DNA from: an uncultured Ruminococcus sp.
GTDB lineage: Bacteria; Bacillota; Clostridia; Oscillospirales; Ruminococcaceae
Assembly (NCBI GenBank): GCA_900538575.1
Contig: UPZA01000012.1
Location: 15,873-79,872 of the forward strand
Reading direction: 5' to 3'
DNA: 64,000 bases
The position numbers were made by a program, and so were the translations under genes. Below the pieces are notes generated by a model, which was given only the letters and a program-made list of their open reading frames with translations, searched no databases and had not been told where the DNA came from. Below, piece after piece: positions 52,013-60,116 of this stretch. Every line of letters begins with the position of its first letter. The stretch's first letter is position 1.

Positions 52013-53257
52013 ATGAAAAAATTTCATTTTACCGCTATATTGGTTATTGCTGCGATAACGTGTACGTTTTTGGGATGTACCGATAATAATGAATCATCAA
52101 ACGAAAAAAGCAATATGCAGAATATATATAAATCTATTGTGCAGCAAAAGGATAATGTTATAAAAAGGGAGTTTGAAAACCTAAAATTCAGTAAGGATTT
52201 TAGTGTTGAATTTCCTGATACTGATTCGGTTGAAACCTTTGAAATGACGGGAAAGCCGTCATTATCAGGCGAAGAAGTCTACAAGCGGTTTGATGATACT
52301 GTTGAAAAATACTTTCCCGGTTTTCTTACTGAAGATGAAAAAAAGGAATTATATCTCGTCAATATTGATACGGGAGATGTTAATCAACCTTTGGTGGGAA
52401 AATTTTCTGATTATAAAGACCAAATCTTAAACGGGGAACTTGCTTCGCCTTTAATGTTTGTATATAATTCTAAATTATTTGTCCAAATGGCCCCGAACGG
52501 GAATATTTTTTCAATTACAGGTTCAAGGGCATTTGAGATTCAAAACGGCGAAAAAGGCAAAACGGTTGCTATGTATTGCGCTGCCAATGATAATAAAATA
52601 ACAGATCGGATACGAATGCCGTTTGGTTCAGATTTCAGCGGCGATGACAAATATAGGTTATTTGATAAAGAGGTTGCGCTTGCAGACGCTGTAAAGTTTA
52701 CCAAAAAATATTTGACTGAAGAATTTGACAAGGGCGCTGTAAATCCTAAACTTTATCCGGATATTACCGATACCTGGATTGTTGACATGGGTAACGGTAT
52801 TTTCGGGTATCATTTTTTACTGACGTCGACTTATAATAACGTTAGATTTGATTATTATCCCATGAAAGAAGCGATGAGTTTTAGTACCGTAAACAGTGAA
52901 GCTTCTGCTGATTACCAAATTTATCCGGGACATGCTTTTATGATTGAAAGCGAAAAACTTGATTCGATAATGTCATATGGCAGAGCATATGATATACTTG
53001 AACCGCAAAAGCATGATGAAGTAATTACGTTTGAATCGGCAGTTGACGCTTTATCGAACGAGATGTCCGGCGTAGTACAATTGACAGTTAATCGTGCAGA
53101 ATTTGTCTATGTTCCAAAATATATAGAAGAAAACGATAATCGTTTAGACGTTTCGGCGTGCTGGAAGTTCATGGCAAGAAATTTGAATGACCAATTAAAC
53201 TATGTTATCTATATCAATGCTGTTACAGGCAGTTGTGAATACTACAAGTATGATTAA
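52013..53257 (+). CDS. Lipoprotein of unknown family
   Basis: A 414-residue lipoprotein with lipobox FLGC and lipidated C22, followed by a low-complexity Asn/Ser/Glu linker. The mature part has no motif I recognise; it is acidic, with alternating strand and helix predictions by eye. GGAGGG at 51999-52004 selects ATG 52013; the upstream ATG at 51986 lies in the hairpin. Its stop shares a base with an ATG of the next gene region. A surface lipoprotein next to ABC-2 permeases could be a LanI-type immunity protein or a substrate-capturing subunit. Confidence 0.72.
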   Translation: MKKFHFTAILVIAAITCTFLGCTDNNESSNEKSNMQNIYKSIVQQKDNVIKREFENLKFSKDFSVEFPDTDSVETFEMTGKPSLSGEEVYKRFDDTVEKYFPGFLTEDEKKELYLVNIDTGDVNQPLVGKFSDYKDQILNGELASPLMFVYNSKLFVQMAPNGNIFSITGSRAFEIQNGEKGKTVAMYCAANDNKITDRIRMPFGSDFSGDDKYRLFDKEVALADAVKFTKKYLTEEFDKGAVNPKLYPDITDTWIVDMGNGIFGYHFLLTSTYNNVRFDYYPMKEAMSFSTVNSEASADYQIYPGHAFMIESEKLDSIMSYGRAYDILEPQKHDEVITFESAVDALSNEMSGVVQLTVNRAEFVYVPKYIEENDNRLDVSACWKFMARNLNDQLNYVIYINAVTGSCEYYKYD

Positions 53258-53268
53258 TGAGGTTGACT

Positions 53269-54165
53269 ATGAAAATTATTAGGCTTGTTTCCTCAAACTT
53301 TAAAAAAATCCTTACAAGCCCCGGCTTTTACGCTTGCATTTCATTGACCGTTATTTTGTGCTTTTGTTCCGAAGTATATTTTGACGCGCAAAAAATGCAA
53401 GCGTATTCTGTGATTAGCGTATTGATTGATTTTGACAGGAAAGATATTCTTACAGATCCTCAATTGTGTTCTTTCGCTGTGTTCAGTGCGGGAAACGGAA
53501 CGTGGGTTTTGATGTTTATACCAATAGTTGCGGCATTTGCTTTTGTACCGCTTTTATGTGATGGACGCGAATCAAAAGCGTTACGCTATTCTGTATTCCG
53601 TACATCGAAATGGAGTTTCAGCACAGGAAATTTCCTCACGGCATTTTTATCCGGCGGGTTTGCGGTTGTTATAGGATTTATAATTTTTGGAGTTTGTATT
53701 TTTTTAATGTTCCCAAACATTTCGGAATACTCTACAGATAAAATTGCAAATTATGAATCGACGCTTACATATTTTTACCCGGATTTTTTACAATACGGAT
53801 ACCCTTTTTTAATTAGTGAAAAAATTCTTGGAATGTTCGCATTCGGTGCGGTATCTGCAATACCTGCATTTTTTCTGACAGGATTTATGAAAAATAAATA
53901 TCTTATAATTTGCATACCGTTTTTTGTGAAATACGCACTTATGCAATCCAATGGAATACTTTCGGCACAAGCATTCTCAAATTATGAAAATCCGAACACA
54001 AAACTATTAAAAATACTATCAATAACTGATACCAATGCTTTGGGTAATCTCTTTGATTACAGCGCCGATATAAAATATATTTTATTGTTTAACGGTATAG
54101 TTTTATGTGCCGCATATTTTATATATTGCTTTTTAATGAATAGGAGGCTTGATTATGGGGAGTAA
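53269..54165 (+). CDS. ABC-2-type transporter permease 1
   Basis: A protein of 298 residues (from 53269) with about six membrane segments and an extracytoplasmic loop between the first two. An ATG at 53257 shares a base with the previous stop, but TGAGGT at 53258-53263 fits the ATG at 53269 better. The same size and topology as the next gene, but low sequence identity, points to a heterodimeric ABC-2 exporter. Comparable permease pairs serve in lantibiotic immunity (LanE/LanG). Confidence 0.8.
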   Translation: MKIIRLVSSNFKKILTSPGFYACISLTVILCFCSEVYFDAQKMQAYSVISVLIDFDRKDILTDPQLCSFAVFSAGNGTWVLMFIPIVAAFAFVPLLCDGRESKALRYSVFRTSKWSFSTGNFLTAFLSGGFAVVIGFIIFGVCIFLMFPNISEYSTDKIANYESTLTYFYPDFLQYGYPFLISEKILGMFAFGAVSAIPAFFLTGFMKNKYLIICIPFFVKYALMQSNGILSAQAFSNYENPNTKLLKILSITDTNALGNLFDYSADIKYILLFNGIVLCAAYFIYCFLMNRRLDYGE

Positions 54166-55024
54166 GTTTTCTATCCGTGCTATATGGAATACAGCCCGCT
54201 GTGAGTTTATAAAACTTATAACAAATCCGCGTATAATTATTGTCGGAATTATGCTTGTATTTATTAAAACACTTGTTATTGAACCGCTTGTAGGACGTGC
54301 TGAAAAATATGGTGAACCATTGAATATTTTAGAACCGTTTATAGCGGTCGGTAATTCAGGAAAGCTTGTTATGTTTATGCCGTGCGTGTTTCTTATACTA
54401 ATAAGCGATTTTCCGATAATGGGAGGAAATACGCTGTTTTTTATAAAGCGAACAGGAAAATTGAACTGGTTTTTAGGACAGATATTGTCTATCATAATGA
54501 GTATTTTTACTTATATTGCTGTTATTTTCACAAGCTGCTTAATTATGGGCAAAGGTGTTTGGAGCAATCATTGGAGCAACTCCATAACAAAATATGAAGC
54601 GGCTTTTCCGCAAGAATCAGGAAATTTCGTATCGCAATTATTGCCTTCAAACTTGTATAATCAGATTCCGATAGTCACTGCGGCAATCCAAACTATAATT
54701 TTGCTTTCAATGTATTTTTTTCTTTTATCATTAATCCTGTGCATGTTAAAGATGTTGTATTTGCGTACAGCGGGACTTTTTACCGTATTTTTAGTGATTG
54801 GTTGCGGGGTAATGACCTGTTCAATTAAGGCTCCTGCAATGTGGATTTTCCCGATGGCTAACTCGATAATTTGGCTTCATTACAAAGAAATTCTTAGAGA
54901 ACCGATAACTCCTGTTGCAAATTCATTTGTCTATTTTGCAGTTATTATCACGGTAATATTCATTGCAAATCTCGTTGTTTTACGCAGATTACAATTCATA
55001 AATACGGAACAGGAGGGAACGTAA
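54155..55024 (+). CDS. ABC-2-type transporter permease 2
   Basis: A 289-residue six-segment membrane protein; the start ATG 54155 follows AGGAGG at 54142-54147 and overlaps the previous gene by 11 bases. A frame from a TTG at 54149 adds only two residues. It contains ARCEFIKLITNPRIIIVGIM at its first segment, a common ABC-2 start. The ATPase gene begins one base after its stop codon. It forms the transporter with permease 1. Confidence 0.8.
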   Translation: MGSKFSIRAIWNTARCEFIKLITNPRIIIVGIMLVFIKTLVIEPLVGRAEKYGEPLNILEPFIAVGNSGKLVMFMPCVFLILISDFPIMGGNTLFFIKRTGKLNWFLGQILSIIMSIFTYIAVIFTSCLIMGKGVWSNHWSNSITKYEAAFPQESGNFVSQLLPSNLYNQIPIVTAAIQTIILLSMYFFLLSLILCMLKMLYLRTAGLFTVFLVIGCGVMTCSIKAPAMWIFPMANSIIWLHYKEILREPITPVANSFVYFAVIITVIFIANLVVLRRLQFINTEQEGT

Positions 55025-55025
55025 T

Positions 55026-55667
55026 ATGATTATTGATATTAAGAATGTTAGTTTAAGAATAGGAAAAACTGATATTTTGAAATCTATAAATATTTCTTTT
55101 GAAGAAGGCAGGATTCATGGTCTTATCGGCAGAAACGGCAGCGGAAAAACTATGCTGATGAAATGTATCTGCGGATTTATCAGACCTACATCAGGTATAA
55201 TTACAGTTGGTGGAAAGCAAATTGGAAAAGATATAGATTTCCCTGAGAACATGGGTATTATTATTGAAGCTCCGGGATTTATCCCATATTATTCCGGCTA
55301 TAAAAATTTAAAATTACTTGCAGGATTAAGAGGGAAAATCGGTAAAAATGAAATTATTAAGTCAATGGAACAGGTCGGACTTGATCCTTATCTAAAACGT
55401 CATGTTCGTAAGTATTCGCTTGGTATGCGCCAAAGGCTCGGACTTGCTCAGGCTATTATGGAAAATCCTGATTTACTTATTCTCGACGAGCCTATGAGCG
55501 GTCTTGACAAGGAGGGTGTTTCCGATATGCGCGGGTATTTAAAACTTTTCCGAGAGCAAGGAAAAACTATTCTTATAGCTTCTCATTCTGCTGAGGATAT
55601 TTCTATTTTGTGCGATACGGTTTGCGAAATGGATAAGGGGGTGTTGAGTAGTATGGTGATGGATTAA
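55026..55667 (+). CDS. ABC transporter ATP-binding protein
   Basis: A 213-residue ATPase: Walker A GLIGRNGSGKT (residues 33-42), a signature in the ABC-2 variant form SLGMRQRLGLAQAI, Walker B LLILDEPMSGLD and H-loop ASHSAED. The protein is short for its class, which usually has a further 20 to 80 residues at the C-terminus. It completes the lipoprotein/permease/permease/ATPase set and gives the energy for export or immunity. Confidence 0.92.
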   Translation: MIIDIKNVSLRIGKTDILKSINISFEEGRIHGLIGRNGSGKTMLMKCICGFIRPTSGIITVGGKQIGKDIDFPENMGIIIEAPGFIPYYSGYKNLKLLAGLRGKIGKNEIIKSMEQVGLDPYLKRHVRKYSLGMRQRLGLAQAIMENPDLLILDEPMSGLDKEGVSDMRGYLKLFREQGKTILIASHSAEDISILCDTVCEMDKGVLSSMVMD

Positions 55668-55776
55668 GAGGGAGCTGTATTTATAAAAAAGTAAGAAAAA
55701 AGCTTTGAAGTATTGGGGAAACGAGTCGGAGATCTAATATTCCGGTTTCTTAAATAGTTAATTTGCATATGTTTTC

Positions 55777-56106
55777 CTACTCCTTTTTCCCTTGTGCTTC
55801 TAACATCTGAGACATTCTTTCATCTATTCTTGCTCTATTTTTATTATTAAGCCGACTGAATTTTTCAGTAAAAAGCGAGGGAGATATATTACTGATAAAT
55901 GTCTTGTCATTTGTTCTTCCGGCTATATAGTCCAGTGAAACGTTATAGTAATCAGCTAATTTAATTGCTTTTGAAAATGGTATATCAGTTTCTCCGCGTT
56001 CGTACTTTCCGTAATGATTAGCGGAAACTTCAATTATTTCGGAAACTGCCGCTTGAGTTAAATCCGCGTCCTCCTTTAAGTCCTTCAATCTTTGATAAAA
56101 CGCCAT
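55777..56106 (-). CDS. XRE-family HTH regulator
   Basis: A 109-residue regulator: YQRLKDLKEDADLTQAAVSE and then ANHYGKYERGETDIPFSKAI as the helix-turn-helix, LADYYNVSLDYIAGRTN closing it, and a short charged C-terminus. GGAGG lies before the ATG. It converges with the ABC operon and so need not control it. The upstream region 56107-56294 is very AT-rich with palindromic A/T stretches (about 56170-56205), a possible autoregulatory site. Confidence 0.88.
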   Translation of the reverse strand: MAFYQRLKDLKEDADLTQAAVSEIIEVSANHYGKYERGETDIPFSKAIKLADYYNVSLDYIAGRTNDKTFISNISPSLFTEKFSRLNNKNRARIDERMSQMLEAQGKKE

Positions 56107-56294
56107 AAATATGACCTCCTGAATTATTTACTATATAAAATTCTATCATATTTATAGGTTTAATATTTAATTATCAAATATATTTGGTATATTATGTCAA
56201 AATATTGATTATATTTATTGTTTTTGTAGATATAATTAATAGATTATAATTCCCTCTTGGGCATGGGAGAATGTACAAAGTAATTTATTATTGT

Positions 56295-56492
56295 TCATAG
56301 GTCTATAAGCATTCTTAAACGATTGTCTTCATTGACTTCTGCGCTGCCCGAATCATAATCAATGCTTGAAAGCATAATACCGTCGAGCCTTCGATGAATA
56401 GCCGAATCGGAGAAAAAGGCATATTTTAAAAGAGGAAAGTGAAAATCAAGCATTGATGGTATTAAAACGGTTAGTTTTTCCTTATTTTTCAT
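56295..56492 (-). pseudogene. Internally deleted remnant of a 2-hydroxyacyl-CoA-dehydratase-like gene
   Basis: The 65-codon frame begins LTVLIPSMLDFHFPLLKYAF, which matches the start of dehydratase component-like proteins (several hundred residues or more), then runs into an unrelated-looking acidic end and stops. AAGGAGG before the ATG shows that the start is the original one. The body of the gene is missing, so this is a truncated or deleted copy. It could instead be a very short real protein, but no family of this size is known to me. Confidence 0.45.
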
Positions 56493-56557
56493 TGAATTTT
56501 ATCCTCCTTACGGTATTTAAAGCTTCCTTTTTTTTAAAAGCCTTGCGTTTATCCTGT

Positions 56558-57115
56558 TCAGCAGGAGATTTCAGCCAGCAGGCGTTTCATTTTTTTTACG
56601 CCCTGCTTCTGTGAAGCTATAATCGCCTCCAGTATAGGCTTAAGCTCCGGACATATATTGAATTTCAGCGCGTTTTCAGACATTTGTATCGCCCCCTGAT
56701 GATGAGGTATCATTTCGCGCATGAAATTTGCGTCTATGCAGTTGTCTGAACATGCCGTTTTCATTCTGCGGAACATGGTATTAAGTATTTCGTCGTTATT
56801 GAATCTGTAATAGGAAAGTTCATTTTGGCAGTTGAGCGTTTGTCTGCATTTACTCTCAGACGCAAGCATATTTTCAATGCTTTTCCTTTGTGAAGCTATT
56901 ATATTTAGAGCAATATTCTGCAAAGGACAGTTAATAGTATATTTAAGCAGGTTTTCAGACATTTCAATCGCTGCAAGGTGATGCGGTATCATTTGCGCTA
57001 TAAAATCCCCTGAAATACTTTCCGTAGGCTTTATATCGGTCATTTTTTTTATCATTTCAACAAGTATACTTTTAAAATCACAGAGATATTTATCTGTGTT
57101 TATGCTTAGCTTCAT
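56558..57115 (-). CDS. Tandem DUF305 protein
   Basis: A 185-residue protein made of two copies of the DUF305 four-helix-bundle half: FIAQMIPHHLAAIEMSENLL and, 90 residues later, FMREMIPHHQGAIQMSENAL. The MIPHH motif with following Met residues could bind a metal; copper has been suggested for some relatives. There is no signal peptide, unlike many DUF305 proteins. It is downstream of the ZIP transporter gene on the same strand but separated by a terminator. Confidence 0.85.
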   Translation of the reverse strand: MKLSINTDKYLCDFKSILVEMIKKMTDIKPTESISGDFIAQMIPHHLAAIEMSENLLKYTINCPLQNIALNIIASQRKSIENMLASESKCRQTLNCQNELSYYRFNNDEILNTMFRRMKTACSDNCIDANFMREMIPHHQGAIQMSENALKFNICPELKPILEAIIASQKQGVKKMKRLLAEISC

Positions 57116-57165
57116 ATTCTATACCTTCTTTCTTATTACATATTATGCCGCAGCATTGTGTTTGT

Positions 57166-57205
57166 AACAAAAAAGCTATGCCGTACTCTCCGGAGTACAT
57201 AAGCT
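57166..57205 (-). terminator. Terminator after the ZIP gene
   Basis: On the minus strand an imperfect stem (AGCTTATGTACTC with GAGTACGGCATAGCT, core GTACTC/GAGTAC) is followed by a T run. It lies between the ZIP stop at 57223 and the DUF305 start. Confidence 0.65.
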
Positions 57206-57222
57206 AAAGCTGTTTTTTATTT

Positions 57223-58014
57223 TTATCCGAGCGCGACGTCGAGTATCATCATCAGCACAAAGCCGATTGCCGCGCCTATTGTGGCGGTATTGCTGTGTTC
57301 TCCCGACTGCGCCTCGGGGATAAGTTCCTCTATTACAACGTAGAACATTGCGCCTGCCGCAAATGAGAGTATATATGGTAGTATCGGCATTATAAGAGAC
57401 GTCAGCAGAATTGTTACAATCGCTCCGATTGGTTCAACTATTCCTGACATCGCTCCGTATACAAAGGCTTTTCTTTTAGAAATTCCTGTTCCCATCAGAG
57501 GCATAGATATTATAGCGCCCTCAGGAAAGTTCTGAACGGCGATTCCTATTGCAAGCGCAAATGCGCTGGCCACGGTAATTATCGGACTGCTGCCGACCAT
57601 TCCGGCAAATACGACGCCGATTGCCATACCCTCGGGAATATTATGGAGCGTTACAGCAAGTATAAGCATAACAGATTTTTGAAGTCCGGATTTTGTTCCC
57701 TCCGGTTTATCGGAGTTTATGTGAAGGTGCGGGATTAAGCTGTCAAGCAGAAGCAAAAAGGCTATTCCGGCTGTGAAACCTATTGCCGACGGCAGCCACG
57801 CCGCTTTATTGCCGTTTTTCTCCGCCATTTCTATTGAAGGAATTATCAGCGACCAGACAGACGCCGCAATCATTACGCCGGAGGCAAAGCCGAGCAGAGC
57901 CTTCTGAACATTGGGGCGTATTTCCTTTTTCATAAAGAAGACCATGCCCGCGCCTAGTACCGTTCCCATAAAAGGTAGGGATAAGCCCAATAGAACGCTT
58001 TGAATATTATTCAT
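57223..58014 (-). CDS. ZIP-family divalent metal transporter
   Basis: A 263-residue protein with eight membrane segments. The two metal-binding motifs are HNIPEGMAIG in segment IV and QNFPEGAI in segment V, with EELIPEA in segment VII, as in the GufA/ZupT branch. A short His-containing loop (LIPHLHINSD) lies between segments III and IV. It imports zinc, iron or manganese. GGAGGAA precedes the ATG. It is divergent from the DUF3793/flavodoxin operon with a palindromic operator-like site between them. Confidence 0.92.
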   Translation of the reverse strand: MNNIQSVLLGLSLPFMGTVLGAGMVFFMKKEIRPNVQKALLGFASGVMIAASVWSLIIPSIEMAEKNGNKAAWLPSAIGFTAGIAFLLLLDSLIPHLHINSDKPEGTKSGLQKSVMLILAVTLHNIPEGMAIGVVFAGMVGSSPIITVASAFALAIGIAVQNFPEGAIISMPLMGTGISKRKAFVYGAMSGIVEPIGAIVTILLTSLIMPILPYILSFAAGAMFYVVIEELIPEAQSGEHSNTATIGAAIGFVLMMILDVALG

Positions 58015-58100
58015 TTTTATTCCTCCTCAATTCGTCTGTAATTATTATATAATATCATAAATTTGTTATTAAATCAAACAGACGGAATATAAATTTATTC

Positions 58101-58153
58101 TTGACAAAAACCTGGTTTATATGTTATTATATATTCGGTAAGCATATGCTAAC
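58101..58153 (+). promoter_or_regulatory. Promoter with overlapping palindromic operator, DUF3793/flavodoxin operon
   Basis: TTGACA (58101-58106) and TATTAT (58125-58130) are 18 bases apart. Right after the -10, at 58138-58153, lies GTAAGCATATGCTAAC, a 16-base palindrome with one mispair. GTTAGC/GCTAAC halves are like DtxR/IdeR-type metal-regulator boxes. Binding there would block transcription start. An iron-dependent control of the flavodoxin is inferred. Confidence 0.55.
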
Positions 58154-58227
58154 TCATGCGGTCTGACAACGGCATATTACTGCCGTCGGCACGACGATTA
58201 ATAAATATTTATGAAAGGAGGATTTAT

Positions 58228-58803
58228 GTGTCACAGGAGGAATGCCGCCGTTTTGAAAATAAGCTTGCATATCATGCAGCGCCGTCGCTGCTGGGAATAA
58301 AGTGCGCAAATCTTATATCATTGGAAAATGACGAATTTAATATTCTCGGACAGATAGAGCGATTCAATGAAATTGCAGGAGGCAGGAAACTGAAGATCAG
58401 GCTTATGTGCCGATGTAAAAAAAGAACGCTGCTGCTGCTTTACAACGAAAAGCTGCTTTTAAAGTGCTTATCAGAACCGGCAAGACGGGAAATTCTTAAA
58501 GCTTACGGTTACGGCGGCTCGTTATTTAAGCTTGAAAGCGATCTTGAAAGGCTTGCTGAGCGTATTTCATCAGAAAACGAATTTCCTCACGAAATAGGGA
58601 TTTTTCTTGGGTATCCTGCGGAGGATGTAAAAGGTTTTATTATTCATAAGGGGAATAATTTCAAGCTGTGCGGCTGTTGGAAGGTTTACGGAGACGAGGA
58701 AAAGGCAAGGCGCAGCTTTACAAATTATGACAAATGCAGAAAATTTCTGTGTAATAAATTAAATCAGGGCAGCGATATTTATCGTGCGCTCAAAATATCA
58801 TAG
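58228..58803 (+). CDS. DUF3793 family protein
   Basis: A 191-residue protein from a GTG start with AAGGAGG at the right distance; open codons from 58156 have no ribosome site. It shows LAYHAAPSLLGIKCANLISL at the start, RCKKRTLLLLYNEKLL in the middle and HEIGIFLGYPAEDVKGFI near the C-terminus, matching DUF3793. Genes of this family often accompany flavodoxins and ferrous-iron transport genes in Clostridia. Biochemical function unknown. The flavodoxin gene follows after 11 bases. Confidence 0.88.
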   Translation: MSQEECRRFENKLAYHAAPSLLGIKCANLISLENDEFNILGQIERFNEIAGGRKLKIRLMCRCKKRTLLLLYNEKLLLKCLSEPARREILKAYGYGGSLFKLESDLERLAERISSENEFPHEIGIFLGYPAEDVKGFIIHKGNNFKLCGCWKVYGDEEKARRSFTNYDKCRKFLCNKLNQGSDIYRALKIS

Positions 58804-58814
58804 GAGGTTTTATT

Positions 58815-59222
58815 ATGAAAGCAGCGGTTATTTATTGGAGCGGTACAGGAAATACGGAGCAGATGGCTGCGGCGGTTGCAGAGGGTGCAAATGCGGAACT
58901 TTTCAGCGTGTCTGAATTCAGTGGAAAACTTTCGGATTACGACAGACTGGCGTTCGGCTGTTCGGCTATGGGAGCGGAGGAGCTTGAAGAAAGCGAATTT
59001 GAACCTTTTTTTGCGGAAGCCGAGAGCGGTCTTAACGGAAAAACCATTGCTCTGTTCGGATCCTATGGCTGGGGAGACGGCGAATGGATGAGAAGCTGGG
59101 TAAAGCGCGCAGAGGATGACGGCGCGGTAATTGTGGGAGGAGAAGGGCTTATTGCCAACGAAGCTCCGTCAGACGATGATCTTGAAAAGTGCAGAGAGCT
59201 GGGAAGGGCGCTGATAAAATAA
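58815..59222 (+). CDS. Flavodoxin
   Basis: A 135-residue FMN protein. The phosphate-binding loop is YWSGTGNTEQMA, and the later FGSYGWGDGEWMRSW is typical for short-chain clostridial flavodoxins. It can replace ferredoxin as electron carrier when iron is low, which fits the metal-box-like operator upstream of the operon. GGAGG lies 9 bases before the ATG. Confidence 0.95.
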   Translation: MKAAVIYWSGTGNTEQMAAAVAEGANAELFSVSEFSGKLSDYDRLAFGCSAMGAEELEESEFEPFFAEAESGLNGKTIALFGSYGWGDGEWMRSWVKRAEDDGAVIVGGEGLIANEAPSDDDLEKCRELGRALIK

Positions 59223-59349
59223 TCTTCGGAAGAGAGTATTAGCGTATAGCTTTAGAGCAGATTCCGACGCATCTTATGTAAGCAGGTAATTTATGAAGTA
59301 GAGTTACCTAAAGCTAACTAAACGGTGCAGTTTTATATAATTTCAGATA

Positions 59350-59377
59350 ATATCCCCGCTTATGCGGGGATATTTTT
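59350..59377. terminator. Bidirectional terminator between the flavodoxin gene and a 40-codon gene
   Basis: ATATCCCCGC and GCGGGGATAT form a perfect 10-base GC-rich stem with a TTAT loop, followed by T on the plus strand. The 127 bases between the flavodoxin stop and this stem hold no gene; they contain AGTTA/TAACT halves at about 59301-59318 that could be another operator. Confidence 0.8.
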
Positions 59378-59500
59378 TCAGTTGCCGCCGGGACCGTCGT
59401 GACGTTCACGTTTGTCGGGCTTGCTTTTTAGGTGAGTTTCGGTCCATTGATTGTTACCGGCGGTTTTTTCATTATTGTCCTTTTTAGGTTTATCAGCCAT
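59378..59500 (-). CDS. Very small hydrophilic protein (40 residues)
   Basis: Reverse-strand ATG at 59500-59498 follows a good GGAGG site (59507-59515 region) and codes 40 residues: MADKPKKDNNEKTAGNNQWT, then TETHLKSKPDKRERHDGPGG-type charged sequence, stop at 59378-59380. It is Lys/Asp/Asn-rich, has no hydrophobic core and is probably disordered. The stop abuts the bidirectional terminator, as expected for a real unit. I know no function; it is too short for routine gene calling. Confidence 0.6.
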   Translation of the reverse strand: MADKPKKDNNEKTAGNNQWTETHLKSKPDKRERHDGPGGN

Positions 59501-59683
59501 AAATTTGCTCCCTCCTTAATTTCTTTGGCATTATTATATATTAATATTTCGTTTTTATACTTAGGAAAATTTGAGGGCGGAAAATACCTTTGAGCTATAA
59601 TTGGGGATTTTTATGGTTTGCTATATTAATGCCAGGCGGATAAAAATGATTTAAACGGAAATAATAAAGCAGAGGTGATAAAA

Positions 59684-59989
59684 ATGGCAAAGCAAGGAAT
59701 GAGCCGCCCGGAAACAACCCACACAAAGCCGCGTAATGACGTTTCTCCCGTAGCTGAAATACAGGGAAAGGCAAAGCACGGAAAAGTACGCGCCAATCCT
59801 ATTATAGCGGGAACAAAGGCGCCTTCACAGAAGGTTTATCATGCAAAGCCTTATTCTATGCAAAATAAGGATAGCTTGGACAAGCAGGCAGAAAAGTCGA
59901 TATCCGACGTTTATGCCGCGATTGATAACGATCTTGCAAGGGATAACATAGAAAATGATATTCCGGCGGCGGATCTACAGGATTTATAA
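59684..59989 (+). CDS. Small hydrophilic protein of unknown function
   Basis: A 101-residue basic N-terminal half (MAKQGMSRPETTHTKPRNDV) with Pro, Lys and His, and an acidic C-terminal third (KSISDVYAAIDNDLARDNIE). GAGGTGAT before ATG 59684 fixes the start; a GTG at 59675 overlaps this site. It is divergent from the 40-residue gene, and both look intrinsically disordered. It resembles small spore- or stress-related hydrophilic proteins of Clostridia only in composition; no family is assigned. Confidence 0.65.
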   Translation: MAKQGMSRPETTHTKPRNDVSPVAEIQGKAKHGKVRANPIIAGTKAPSQKVYHAKPYSMQNKDSLDKQAEKSISDVYAAIDNDLARDNIENDIPAADLQDL

Positions 59990-59993
59990 AGGC

Positions 59994-60029
59994 AAAAGCC
60001 GTATCGTGCTTATATGATACGGCTTTTTT
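59994..60029 (+). terminator. Intrinsic terminator
   Basis: AAAAGCCGTATC and GATACGGCTTTT form a 12-base stem with a 10-base loop and a T run. It ends the small-protein gene and separates it from cca. Confidence 0.85.
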
Positions 60030-60116
60030 GCCGATAAAATCTGTGACGGTTTACAATTTTTTAATATTATGATATAATTAATTTGTAAATTTTGTTTGAA
60101 CGGAAAGAGGACGGCT

